Source: Catenibacillus scindens (lineage in GTDB: Bacteria; Bacillota; Clostridia; Lachnospirales; Lachnospiraceae). Taken from it: a stretch of DNA of 64,000 nt. The translations under genes and the position numbers were made by a program. This document shows, one piece after another, positions 43,055 to 51,832 of the stretch. The notes below the pieces were generated by a model that ran no database searches, was not told the origin of the DNA, and saw only the letters and a program-made list of their open reading frames with translations. Positions within the stretch are counted from its first letter, which is position 1, and each line of letters opens with the position of its first letter. Where the stretch lies: contig NZ_JACHFW010000004.1 of the NCBI RefSeq assembly GCF_014202115.1, positions 62,001 to 126,000 on the forward strand, written 5' to 3'.

Positions 43055-45262
43055 TTACTTTTTTAAAGATTTTTTCACGCGGATCGCCGCCACAACAATA
43101 ATAGCCAGAAGGGAAATACCGATCACCGTCCACAGCGCCCACACTGGTGTGTCATCCCCAGTCTTTGGGGTGTCTATACCGTCGGTACGCTCAAAAACCA
43201 CGTAAATAGAATGATCGCCGTTGACTTTTGTGAACGTATACTGATTTCCCTGGACAGCTGCCTCTTTCCCGTCAATATAAACTTTGGATATTTTATAATT
43301 TTTATCCGCCGTCATAGTAAAGGTATAATCTTTACCCTGGGTGATCTTCATCGTCCCCGATGGCGTCACCGTTCCTCCTTTGGCTGCTGTGGCCTTCATC
43401 GTAAATTCTTTCGCGATCACGTTAAAAGATGTGGTCAGCATATTCTGAGCCCCTACAGCTTCCCATCCTTTATCCGTATAGGTCTCAAGGCCAAAAGTTA
43501 CATTAATCGTATACTTTCCGGCTTCGATCACCGTGAAGGATTTCTCAAAGGGAGCCTCGCTCCATGTCCCCTGACTTCCGCTGCCCCACTGCCATCCCTG
43601 CGGTCGCCATCGGCTGTCTCCCACTGAAGGACTTCCGTTAGCCATACCGGTTCCGGAAGCGGTGATGGTAAATGATGTCCCCGCCTCGTAGGTAGCATCG
43701 GCTGTAACTCCGCCTATAGCGGAACCTTCAAAAGCGATAAAAGTCTTCACATTTAATGGGGCGCTGACCTGGCTTTCCATTGCAATTGCCGGATCATAAG
43801 CCATCCGGGTTACGACTGCATAGGTTGTGTTGGTATTTAACCCGGCAAACTGTCCGCCGGTCTGCCATGCTCCGGCCTTTCCATCAGTCCACAAAGCGTA
43901 CTCCTGCCCCGAAACAGCAACGACAGTCAGAGAATTTTCTGTACGTTCAGACAATTGAGGTGCCGCCGGAGCCGGAGCCGCCGACTTTAATGTATGTACG
44001 CTTAATCCCTGAGAAGGCTTGCCGGAATCATAAACCTGATCCCCATAAGTTCCGGCCTTCACCCGCGCCGTCACTATATAATCCGTGTCCGGTGACAGCG
44101 AGGAGAATGTGGGACTGTCCTGGTAATCCTTTCCGTTGATACTAAATTCATAACAAAAACTTCCGTCTGTCCCCTCAGCCAGCCCTGCACTGATCTGGGT
44201 ATCAGTCACACTGACAAGGACCGGCGCTCCGGGCGCTTTGGCTTCTATAGGCTTAGGAGCCTCTGTCTCAGGATTCTTTGTCTCCGGAGATTCTGTCTCC
44301 AAAGGTTGGGTTTCCGGTATCTGAGTTTCAGTCTCTGGCTCAGATTTTGTCTCATTTTCATACTCTGGCTGTTTCGTCTCAGACTTCGCACTTTCAGGCT
44401 GAACGCTCTCCGGGGTTTTTGTCTCAGGCTCCACGCTCTGAGGCTGAACGCTCTCCGGGGTCTTCGTCTCAGACTCCGCACTTTCAGGCTGAACGCCCTC
44501 TGGGGTCTTTGTCTCAGGCTCCACGCTCTGAGGCTGAATGCTCTCCGGGGTCTTCGTCTCAGACTCCACGCTCTGAGGCTGAACGCTCTCCGGGGTCTTC
44601 GTCTCAGGTTTTGTAGTCAAAGCGTTCACTGGAACCTGATCTTTGGATTTTTGAATTTTTGTCCTATCAGATTCCTTGCTTTCCCTCTCTTTAGTCACTA
44701 TTTCTCCGTTATCCGGCGCTTTAGTCTCGGACTCTTCAGTCTCTTTGCTCTCAGTCTCCTTTGTTTCAGATTCTTTCGTCTCAGACTCTTTTGTCTCCGT
44801 CTGCTCTGTCTCTTTGCTCTCAGTTTCCGAAGTTTCGGTCTGCGTGTCTGCCGCACTGGTGTCATCCTCAACATCTTTCGTTCTGAAAACCGCCGTCTCC
44901 TTCTCATCAATCTCTATTGTCTCCGACAATTCTTCCGACTTCAGGCATCGGGCAAATATATACTCTGTGCCCGCCTTTAATCCGTCAAAGACAACCGTCC
45001 CCTTATCCCCGTCATACTGGCTTTTTTCGGCCCAGTGCCAAATCGTATCCTGATCTTGTGTTATCTGAATAGCATACGCATAATCTTCGTCCGCTTCCAG
45101 AACAATCTGATCTTCAAACGCTTCTGCCAGAACAATCGCCGCCATCTCCCCGTCTTCATCTTCCGGTGGAACTTCCCCGGCAAAGGCTGTGGCGAGGGTA
45201 CAGGAAAAAACCATAAGGACCGCCATAAAAACAGACAGAATACATCTTGCTTTCTTTTTCAT
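43055..45262 (-). CDS. Cell-wall-anchored surface protein with PxTG sorting signal and 15-residue repeats
   Basis: 735 residues. Signal peptide (about 1-29), an N-terminal domain, a long E/S/T/K low-complexity region (about 135-345), fibronectin-III-like segments (about 350-520), a further beta domain, a bacterial repeat module with G-G-T-V-T-P (about 620-690), then D-T-P-K-T-G-D, a hydrophobic stretch and K-K-S-L-K-K: a variant sortase signal of the PxTG type. Residues 220-294 are five 15-residue repeats of the pattern E-T-K-T-P-E-S-V-Q-P-Q-S-V-E-S. Probably a stalk-like adhesin or surface display protein; no enzymatic domain recognised. It has its own terminator and a probable extended -10 promoter upstream. 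Confidence 0.82.
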   Translation of the reverse strand: MKKKARCILSVFMAVLMVFSCTLATAFAGEVPPEDEDGEMAAIVLAEAFEDQIVLEADEDYAYAIQITQDQDTIWHWAEKSQYDGDKGTVVFDGLKAGTEYIFARCLKSEELSETIEIDEKETAVFRTKDVEDDTSAADTQTETSETESKETEQTETKESETKESETKETESKETEESETKAPDNGEIVTKERESKESDRTKIQKSKDQVPVNALTTKPETKTPESVQPQSVESETKTPESIQPQSVEPETKTPEGVQPESAESETKTPESVQPQSVEPETKTPESVQPESAKSETKQPEYENETKSEPETETQIPETQPLETESPETKNPETEAPKPIEAKAPGAPVLVSVTDTQISAGLAEGTDGSFCYEFSINGKDYQDSPTFSSLSPDTDYIVTARVKAGTYGDQVYDSGKPSQGLSVHTLKSAAPAPAAPQLSERTENSLTVVAVSGQEYALWTDGKAGAWQTGGQFAGLNTNTTYAVVTRMAYDPAIAMESQVSAPLNVKTFIAFEGSAIGGVTADATYEAGTSFTITASGTGMANGSPSVGDSRWRPQGWQWGSGSQGTWSEAPFEKSFTVIEAGKYTINVTFGLETYTDKGWEAVGAQNMLTTSFNVIAKEFTMKATAAKGGTVTPSGTMKITQGKDYTFTMTADKNYKISKVYIDGKEAAVQGNQYTFTKVNGDHSIYVVFERTDGIDTPKTGDDTPVWALWTVIGISLLAIIVVAAIRVKKSLKK
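44381..44605 (-). repeat. Five tandem 45-bp repeats in the surface protein gene
   Basis: Five in-frame 45-bp units encode residues 220-294; they differ by few substitutions (Q/E, V/A, S/P). Such arrays change copy number by slippage. Confidence 0.85.
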
Positions 45263-45319
45263 ACTACCACCTCTTTCTCCAAATGTATTATCCGGTCCAA
45301 CGATTTTATCTATAATCTG

Positions 45320-45325
45320 ATTATA
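45320..45325 (-). promoter_or_regulatory. Extended -10 of the surface protein promoter
   Basis: Minus strand TGG-TATAAT (the TATAAT at 45,320-45,325), about 58 bp before the start codon. No good -35 box was seen, so only the extended -10 supports it. Confidence 0.4.
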
Positions 45326-45446
45326 CCAATAATTTAAGAGAAAGTATAGATATTTAAGAAAAATGCAAGATTTTTTCCAACGATTGTCGCTATTTAATAA
45401 TGATATCAGTTAGTTTAAAACACTGAATACCAAATAAAATCCCCCA

Positions 45447-45902
45447 TCACCGGGACATACACCACACCCTGACATGAAACGTTTCATTTCCAGGCATAAC
45501 TCCTTCTTCGACCTCACGAACATAAAATCCGAAACTTTCATAGAGTTTTTTTGCAGGCTCATTTCCCCAAAGCACTTCTATAGCCCCAATCCCCGGCTCA
45601 CTTTCCAATGCCCGTCTGATCAACGCTCTGCCAATTCCCCGGCAGGCCATCCATGGAGCCACGTAAAGCCATGCAATCTCCTCATCTGTGTAAGCGATAA
45701 ACCCCTGAACCTGGCCATCGGCAACAGCCACCTCAATATGGGGGTATTGAAAAAAATCTTCCCGCTCTGCCGCCTGTGAAAAAGGAAGAAAGGCGTCCTC
45801 AAGTCCTGCAAGGCACAGCTCTGCTTTTCTTGCGGCGTCGTGGATTGCTCCAAGCCGCCCCTTATCTGACGGCCTGTAAGGTCTGATTTGTATTTGCGCC
45901 AA
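45447..45902 (-). CDS. GNAT family N-acetyltransferase
   Basis: 151-residue acetyltransferase. The acetyl-CoA-binding motif A is V-A-P-W-M-A-C-R-G-I-G-R-A-L-I-R-R-A (about 90-107), followed by N-E-P-A-K-K-L-Y-E-S-F-G-F-Y. The start is a TTG at 45,902, 7 nt after GGAGG and 4 nt past the stop of the ThrE-like gene, so it is probably the third gene of that operon. Substrate unknown. Confidence 0.85.
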   Translation of the reverse strand: MAQIQIRPYRPSDKGRLGAIHDAARKAELCLAGLEDAFLPFSQAAEREDFFQYPHIEVAVADGQVQGFIAYTDEEIAWLYVAPWMACRGIGRALIRRALESEPGIGAIEVLWGNEPAKKLYESFGFYVREVEEGVMPGNETFHVRVWCMSR

Positions 45903-45906
45903 GTCT

Positions 45907-46380
45907 TCACCTCCGCTTTTTCTTTTTTAAATATCGCTGAACATAAATATCCGGTATGGCAATCACCTTCTGAGGAATGAGAAGCACACACATAATCCCC
46001 AGGGTAATGGCCACGGCAATCTTCAGTGTCTCCATCCCTTTTTCACCAGCCATAGCCAGCTCGTTCATGATCAGATAATAGGATGTATAATAAATTCCCA
46101 CGCCTGGAACAAGGGGAAAAATACCAGACACCAGAAAAATCGTCACCGGAGCTTTGCGCACAATAGCAAATATCCTTGACAACAAAGTGATCACAACAAC
46201 TGCGATAAATGTAGCTACGACCACCCCTCGCTGCCCGGACAGCCACCAGTAGATCACCCACCCGGCGCCGCCTGTAAATCCGGCAAAAAACCATTGATTT
46301 TTCGGAATATTAAAAATAACAGAGAAAGCGGCCGTGGCAAAAAAAGCCACGACAAACTGAATCAGCAGCATATGTATCAT
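45907..46380 (-). CDS. Threonine/serine exporter family protein, small subunit (DUF3815/ThrE C-terminal)
   Basis: 157-residue membrane protein with four or five hydrophobic segments, matching the C-terminal half of ThrE, which in many Firmicutes is a separate gene. It includes V-S-G-I-F-P-L-V-P-G-V-G-I-Y, a re-entrant-like motif of the family. Start is ATG 46,380 or 46,371; the second has better spacing from GGAAGG. Pairs with the DUF1212 protein encoded just upstream. Confidence 0.85.
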   Translation of the reverse strand: MIHMLLIQFVVAFFATAAFSVIFNIPKNQWFFAGFTGGAGWVIYWWLSGQRGVVVATFIAVVVITLLSRIFAIVRKAPVTIFLVSGIFPLVPGVGIYYTSYYLIMNELAMAGEKGMETLKIAVAITLGIMCVLLIPQKVIAIPDIYVQRYLKKKKRR

Positions 46381-46403
46381 CCTTCCGCCCTTAGGGCATT
46401 GTT

Positions 46404-47162
46404 TTAGTAAAAAACCCGGTAAACAACGCCCACGCCTATGGCCATACATATAGCGACCAGTAAAGCGTCAATAAGGCGTATCGTCCCCGACAGATAATCT
46501 CCATTAAAAAAGTCCCGGATCGACGTGGTCAAAGGCACTCCCGGAACAAGAATGATCAGCCCGCCAATAGTAATACTGTCTCTGTTCAGCCCGGCAAATA
46601 ACAAAGCAAAAAGTATACCGCCCACAGTGACCGCCATACTCCCAAAAATGGTCTGCATCACTTTGGAGATCCTGGCCTTACCCATGGCATACTGAAGCAG
46701 ACACAAAATAATCCCCACCGGCGCCGCAGCCAGACTGTCCAAAACGCTGCCGCCAAACAGATAGCAAAAACACGCGCTTCCCAATGCGCAGGCACCAAGC
46801 TGCCATCCCAGAGATACGCCCGTATCTTCGGCAATCTTTTTCATTTCGTCTGTAGCCTGGGACAGAGTATATCTGCCCTGACAGATTTCACGGGAAAGCT
46901 GGTTGATCCGGGCCACTTTTCCAAGATCCGGTGTTGACAAAGGCACATACTTGACCTGCGTACACCGGGTCTGGTCATCATGATGCATAGTGACAAAAAT
47001 ACCGTTGGAAACTGCATACACATCCACATCGCTTTTGCCAAAAGCCCTTCCGGCGATCACCATGGTCTCCTGGACGCGGGCGATCTCCGCCCCGTTTTTT
47101 AATAATTCTTCACCCATCATTGACACCAGGTCCAAAACCTGGCGCCCTGTATCTTTTTCCAT
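46404..47162 (-). CDS. Threonine/serine exporter family protein, large subunit (DUF1212/ThrE N-terminal)
   Basis: 252 residues: a cytoplasmic N-terminal domain (about 1-120) with G-A-E-I-A-R-V-Q-E-T, then five membrane segments. It ends with I-L-V-P-G-V-P-L-T-T-S-I-R-D, the P-G-V-P re-entrant motif of the ThrE family. The start is ATG 47,162, 6 nt after AAGGAGGGG; upstream in-frame starts lack a site. Together with the next gene it makes a split ThrE-type exporter; substrates in the family are threonine, serine or dicarboxylates. Confidence 0.88.
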   Translation of the reverse strand: MEKDTGRQVLDLVSMMGEELLKNGAEIARVQETMVIAGRAFGKSDVDVYAVSNGIFVTMHHDDQTRCTQVKYVPLSTPDLGKVARINQLSREICQGRYTLSQATDEMKKIAEDTGVSLGWQLGACALGSACFCYLFGGSVLDSLAAAPVGIILCLLQYAMGKARISKVMQTIFGSMAVTVGGILFALLFAGLNRDSITIGGLIILVPGVPLTTSIRDFFNGDYLSGTIRLIDALLVAICMAIGVGVVYRVFY

Positions 47163-47371
47163 GGATTCCCCTCCTTGCCCTACCATCATAAAATAAAACA
47201 TATGTAAAGTAAAGAGTCTTAGGCAGGGAAGTCAAATATCCCTTCCGGGATAAACAATCTAAAGTGTTTTTGGAAACGGCTGAACCGTTTCTTTATATTA
47301 TTTTAAGAAACTTTTTCTATAAAAGCCCTATATATTGTGATATACTTTATGTAATTCAAGGAGGGAATCGG

Positions 47372-48538
47372 ATGGAGCTTAACAAAAACAACATTAAAAA
47401 AATTATTTTCATTGTGATCATCGCGATTTTATTTTATACGGGACTTAATCACCTGGATATGATTTACGCTGGCATACGGCGGATCATATCCCTGCTTTTT
47501 CCTCTTCTCTTAGGCATGGGGATCGCTTTTGTCCTTAACGTACCTATGCGCGCCATTGAACGGACACTTTTTGGCAAATATAAAGGTCGCCACCAAAAAC
47601 TTGTGGCAAAGATCAAGCGGCCGGTCAGCTTTATACTGACACTGGTGTGTATTATCGGCGTTATCTGCATTATCATACTGTTTATTGCACCTCAGCTCGT
47701 GCGGACCTTCCAGTCCATCATTACAGGAATCCCTGTATTTTTCACCCGCACGCAAAACAGTATTGATCAGTTTCTCAATGAATATCAGGGACTCGCGGAC
47801 AAACTGGGTAATGTAGAGATCGACTGGGCGTCCATTAGCTCCCATATTACAGATTTTCTCAGGAACAGCGCGGAGACTATCTTTTCATCCATGGCCGGTA
47901 TTGTCAGCTCCATCATCAACGGTATTGTCAATTTTTTCTTTGGCTTTTTCTTCGCCATGTATATTTTGTTTCAGAAGGAAAAACTGGCCAGACAGTGCCG
48001 CAAGCTACTGTACGCTTATATTCCCGAACGCAAGGCCGACCATATTCTCCAGATTGCCACATTGTCCAACCGGGTATTCTCTAAGTTTCTCTCCGGTCAG
48101 TGTCTGGAGGCCACCATTCTGGGTACCATGTTTTTTATTGTTCTGTCCATACTGAGGATGCCCTACGCACTCCTGATCGGCGTACTTATCGGCTTTACCG
48201 CCCTTATCCCCATTGTAGGCGCCTTCCTGGGCTGCATTATCGGCGCTCTCCTCATGCTCATGGTAAGCCCCGGAGATATGCTGCTTTTTGTCATTCTCTT
48301 TCTTGTCATCCAGCAGATCGAAGGGAATTTTATCTACCCAAAAGTTGTGGGCAATTCTGTGGGTCTGCCTTCCCTGTGGGTGTTGGCTGCGGTAACTGTA
48401 GGCGGAAACCTGTGGGGTGTTGCCGGTATGCTTTTATTTATTCCGCTCTTCTCAGTATTTTATACACTTCTCAGAGAGCGGACTCACCTGCGGCTGCGGC
48501 AGAAAAAGATACGCAGGAACAAAATTTTAAAAGACTAA
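47372..48538 (+). CDS. AI-2E family transporter
   Basis: 388-residue membrane protein of the AI-2E (PerM/TqsA) family with about eight membrane segments. The characteristic F-G-F-F-F-A-M-Y-I-L-F, I-P-I-V-G-A-F-L-G, and C-terminal Y-P-K-V-V-G-N-S-V-G-L-P are present. Family members export small molecules including autoinducer-2 or act as Na+/H+ antiporters. The start is ATG 47,372, after AAGGAGG; the reading frame stays open upstream but the ribosome site fixes the start. A bidirectional terminator follows. Confidence 0.9.
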   Translation: MELNKNNIKKIIFIVIIAILFYTGLNHLDMIYAGIRRIISLLFPLLLGMGIAFVLNVPMRAIERTLFGKYKGRHQKLVAKIKRPVSFILTLVCIIGVICIIILFIAPQLVRTFQSIITGIPVFFTRTQNSIDQFLNEYQGLADKLGNVEIDWASISSHITDFLRNSAETIFSSMAGIVSSIINGIVNFFFGFFFAMYILFQKEKLARQCRKLLYAYIPERKADHILQIATLSNRVFSKFLSGQCLEATILGTMFFIVLSILRMPYALLIGVLIGFTALIPIVGAFLGCIIGALLMLMVSPGDMLLFVILFLVIQQIEGNFIYPKVVGNSVGLPSLWVLAAVTVGGNLWGVAGMLLFIPLFSVFYTLLRERTHLRLRQKKIRRNKILKD

Positions 48539-48575
48539 AAAAGGATGCTTCGCATTTTGCGAGGCATCCTTTTTA
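48537..48575. terminator. Bidirectional terminator
   Basis: AAAAAAGGATGC...GCATCCTTTTT with CTTCGC/GCGAGG-like inner pairing. Serves the AI-2E gene (plus) and the small hypothetical gene (minus). Confidence 0.85.
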
Positions 48576-48586
48576 TATTCCTGAAA

Positions 48587-49042
48587 TTAACGGTCTGGCT
48601 CTGCTCCCAGTTGGCCGATATTCTCACAGGTATACAACGGCTCAAAATCATCGGTATCGCTGCACACCATGCCGCCTTTTTTCTCCAGCACTTCTCTCAT
48701 CACCTTGCGGACAAGGTCAATATCCCCCTGTTCAAAACTAATCTGGTAGATGGATTTCACCTGATGATCCTTAATATATTCCAGATCCAGCGGATCCATA
48801 AAGCACTCCTGTCCGTTCTGAAAAATCAGAGAATCGTTGTCCATGACCACTTCCAAAAGATCAAGCTGAGGCCATACCTCAATCTTCTCCTCCGGAAGGA
48901 CAGTAATGTTCAGGGAAATATCTTTTGCCGTTGTATCCTCCGGGGTCATATAATAATATTCCAAAATCTTTTTGGTGTTTTTTTTGACGCCGGAAATCTT
49001 TTTAGATGTATTTTTAATTTTTTGATTTTTTTTATTGGCCAT
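48587..49042 (-). CDS. Conserved-looking hypothetical protein
   Basis: 151 residues, family not recognised. The first 30 residues are very lysine-rich (K-K-N-Q-K-I-K-N-T-S-K-K), like a nucleic-acid- or membrane-binding tail, and the rest is an acidic alpha/beta sequence with L-P-E-E-K-I-E-V-W-P-Q-L-D-L-L-E. No signal peptide or membrane segment. It starts 10 nt inside the upstream NUDIX gene; ATG 49,042 follows GGAGG by 9 nt. The overlap and clear ribosome site make it a real gene. Confidence 0.7.
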   Translation of the reverse strand: MANKKNQKIKNTSKKISGVKKNTKKILEYYYMTPEDTTAKDISLNITVLPEEKIEVWPQLDLLEVVMDNDSLIFQNGQECFMDPLDLEYIKDHQVKSIYQISFEQGDIDLVRKVMREVLEKKGGMVCSDTDDFEPLYTCENIGQLGAEPDR

Positions 49043-49649
49043 GATCAACAGCCTCCTTCATAATATTGGCAGCCGACTTCATAATTTTTGCTGTCAGTCC
49101 CCAGATCACATGCCCGTGGATCTTAGGGTAAAAATAAACGCTGCTCCATCCGCTGCTCCATGGATAGCGCTTCCCGCCGGGAATTTTGTCCAGAGGAAAA
49201 TCCCGATCCGGCTTTGTAAAGATGTGGTTTTTATAGCTTACCGGGGGATTCTCCCAGAAAAAATCCACGGGCACATAAAATATTTCATCCACTTCCTCAG
49301 GATTAAACGTCCCCTGATAATCCAAAAGCCGGAAAAGGTAGGGAAGGATCATCTGTCCTGAAGCAGAGACATACATGTCCATGGGAGCGATCACCTGGAT
49401 CTGACTTTGCTCTATACACAGCTCCTCACAGGTCTCCCGCACCGCCGCTCTCTCAAAATCCTCGTCCGTCTCCACATGTCCGCCGGGCAGGCATACCTCA
49501 CCGGGCTGACGTTTCAGAGATCTGGCGCGCACCTCAAACACCACGCTCAGTTGTCCACCTTTTTCCACAAGAGGAATGCCAAGAGCATATCTTTTATACT
49601 CGTTAAAATCTATAAGCCCCGGTTGTCTTCCAGCCAGACTTTCAAACAA
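49032..49649 (-). CDS. NUDIX hydrolase, CoA-pyrophosphatase-like
   Basis: 205 residues; the NUDIX box is G-G-H-V-E-T-D-E-D-F-E-R-A-A-V-R-E-T-C-E-E-L, with a preceding L-K-R-Q-P-G-E-V-C-L-P typical of CoA diphosphatases. Probably removes the phosphopantetheine moiety from CoA or related dinucleotides. The start is a TTG at 49,649, about 10 nt after GGAGATG; there is no earlier ATG in frame and the next ATG would cut off the domain. It forms a two-gene unit with the hypothetical gene that overlaps its 3' end. Confidence 0.88.
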   Translation of the reverse strand: MFESLAGRQPGLIDFNEYKRYALGIPLVEKGGQLSVVFEVRARSLKRQPGEVCLPGGHVETDEDFERAAVRETCEELCIEQSQIQVIAPMDMYVSASGQMILPYLFRLLDYQGTFNPEEVDEIFYVPVDFFWENPPVSYKNHIFTKPDRDFPLDKIPGGKRYPWSSGWSSVYFYPKIHGHVIWGLTAKIMKSAANIMKEAVDHGQ

Positions 49650-49719
49650 AAAACATCATCTCCTATAAAACCTTTCATCTCTATCTATGAAGTATCTTAT
49701 CACAGTTTTTCACGAAAGA

Positions 49720-49773
49720 AAAGAAAAACAAACAGGCGCAGCTTCAATCTGAAACGATTGAAAACCGCGCCTG
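49720..49773 (-). terminator. Terminator of the solute-binding protein gene
   Basis: CAGGCGC...GCGCCTG with TTCAATC/GATTGAA inner pairing, followed on the minus strand by TTTGTTTTTC. About 100 bp past the stop codon. Confidence 0.8.
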
Positions 49774-49875
49774 CCGTGAGGAATTTTTTATTTTAGGGAT
49801 TGTTCCCTTTTTACTGTTTCGATAAAATCATAGCCGCCTGCCCGCTCAACCTGCTGGTTGAAGGGCTGGGAAAAC

Positions 49876-51561
49876 CTATTCCGCAGTTGTCTCTTCAGCA
49901 GCCGCTGTGTCTGTGGAAGCGCTGTCAGAAGCTGCAGCGTCGCCATTTTCCGCAAGCCATGCGTCAAACTCTTCCTGAATATGAGCGATATACTCGTTTA
50001 CACCGGCGTCCTCAAGTCTGGAGATAAATTCGTTATAATAATCTTCTGTGTAAAGACCATTCGCGAAAGTCGGACGGTACTGCTCGATCACACTTGTAAT
50101 GGAAGCTACCTGATTTTCATAGCCTGTTGTTGTAAAGCTGAAGCCTGTGTACGGAGATACATAGGCGTTCATATTCACTTCATACTGCTGATCTCTCAGG
50201 CCAGGATCGCTGCCAGCCCATACTTTTGCGAGGAAGCCGTTGCCTAAGATGGCGGTCTCATCGCCAAGATAATATCCGGAGGAAGTTGCATCCTGTCCAT
50301 CCATAAAGTCGATGGTGCCATCCTCTAATGTCTGGTAATGTGTGCCCTCAATACCCCATGTGAGAAGGTTTACAATCTCCTCATCTGTAAACAGAAGGTT
50401 CATAAATTTCACTGCTGCCTCAGGCTCTGTGGCGGTTACTGGTACAGCCCAGGAGAACTTACGGAGAGAACCGGTGTTGATCTCCGGAGAATCATCAAGC
50501 CAGATGATGGTCATATCATGACCGCAGGATGCTGCTAAACTGGACTCAGAACCTGTGGCGAAGGTCTTAAACAGACCGAAAGCTGTGCCGCCAGCCACAA
50601 GAGTTTCTGCTGTTTCATCATAGGTAGCGCCGTCTTTGTATACCCAACCGTTGTTGTACCACTCTACGAAACGGGTGGATGTGTCAATATATACCTGTCT
50701 TGTGTAGTTGTTCTGAATGGTTGTCCCGTCGCCGTCCATAAGGCCGATAAGGGAGTTGTCGCCGTCGCCCAGGCCGTCATACTTTACAAAGTTGCCGTCA
50801 GCGTCGATGAGATATGGAGCGGTGAGGATCTTCTGGCTTCCTGTACCCACAGGAGTGAGACTTGAATCAATTTCCTGCACTGCTGCAAAAAGTTCTTCCA
50901 GATCATTGGCGTTCTCTATTGTGGACGGATCAATGCCGGTCTGTTCAAGAATGTCTGTACGGCAGGCAAAGCCCAAAGGTGTGGCCTTATCGCCAAAGGA
51001 TGTTACAGAATAGATCCGGCCGTCGATCTCGGTGCCGGCAAGCCAGCTCTCAGGCACTGTCTCAAGAAGTTCCGGAGCGTACTCGGTCAGAAGATCTGTG
51101 ATATCCATAAGCTGGTTCTGGGATGTCATGGAGTTAAAGTGAGCGGAATCGCCAGGCAATGTAACCATAAGATCCATCTTCTCACCGCCGGAGATGATCA
51201 GGTTCAACTGCTGGGTATAATTGCCCATCTCCAAAATATTCAAATTAACTTCTGTGTTAATCTTTTCACGTGTGATTTCGTTAATGGCTTCCTCAACCAT
51301 ATCCACATCTGACGGAATCACGTTCAGTGTCCAGAACATAATCTCAATCTGAGCAATATCTTCCAGTTCGCCGTCATCTGCTGCCGCAGCGTCATCGCCT
51401 GCCGCAGAATCATCCGCCGCTGTGCTGTCCCCCGCAGCCGCTGTTGTGTCAGCGGCAGAGCCGCCGTTTGAGCCTGAGGAGCTTTCAGAATTACCACAGG
51501 CCGCAATGCCTGCAACCATTGCCAATGACATAAGAATCGCTAAAAGTCTTTTTGGTTTCAT
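49876..51561 (-). CDS. Extracellular solute-binding lipoprotein (ABC transporter, DUF3502-type)
   Basis: 561 residues. Signal peptide with lipobox A-G-I-A-A-C (Cys22), an S/G/A/D-rich linker (about 23-65), then a solute-binding fold of the family-1/DUF3502 type, which in Firmicutes takes oligosaccharides or unsaturated glycans. Phrases typical of the family include V-D-M-V-E-E-A-I-N-E-I and F-S-W-A-V-P-V-T-A-T-E-P-E-A-A-V-K-F-M-N. ATG follows GAAGGAGG. No permease or ATPase lies in the window, so partners must be encoded elsewhere. It is divergent from the AraC-GH39 gene, which probably regulates it. Confidence 0.88.
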   Translation of the reverse strand: MKPKRLLAILMSLAMVAGIAACGNSESSSGSNGGSAADTTAAAGDSTAADDSAAGDDAAAADDGELEDIAQIEIMFWTLNVIPSDVDMVEEAINEITREKINTEVNLNILEMGNYTQQLNLIISGGEKMDLMVTLPGDSAHFNSMTSQNQLMDITDLLTEYAPELLETVPESWLAGTEIDGRIYSVTSFGDKATPLGFACRTDILEQTGIDPSTIENANDLEELFAAVQEIDSSLTPVGTGSQKILTAPYLIDADGNFVKYDGLGDGDNSLIGLMDGDGTTIQNNYTRQVYIDTSTRFVEWYNNGWVYKDGATYDETAETLVAGGTAFGLFKTFATGSESSLAASCGHDMTIIWLDDSPEINTGSLRKFSWAVPVTATEPEAAVKFMNLLFTDEEIVNLLTWGIEGTHYQTLEDGTIDFMDGQDATSSGYYLGDETAILGNGFLAKVWAGSDPGLRDQQYEVNMNAYVSPYTGFSFTTTGYENQVASITSVIEQYRPTFANGLYTEDYYNEFISRLEDAGVNEYIAHIQEEFDAWLAENGDAAASDSASTDTAAAEETTAE

Positions 51562-51832
51562 CGCGTTTCCTCCTTCAAAATAACCCTAAAATCTATGTTC
51601 CGTATCCTCCGTAAGAACATAAAGGTATTATAAAATGATTTCGTAAGAATTTCTATGTAAAAATTAATATTTTTTTCTAGTATTTTTTTCATATTTCAAC
51701 TTTTGTCACTTTTTCAAAATAATATATTAATTATTCACCTCTTTTTATTCATATTTTCTTGTCATATTCCGGCATTTTTGATAAAATAAAAGTAAAATCG
51801 GGAACAATTTTTTGTAAAATGGAGGGATAACA

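Noticed and set aside
44278-45053. Several long frames opposite or beside the surface protein repeats
   Set aside because: The low-complexity repeats remain open in several frames; the minus-strand frame has signal peptide, domains and sorting signal and explains the region.
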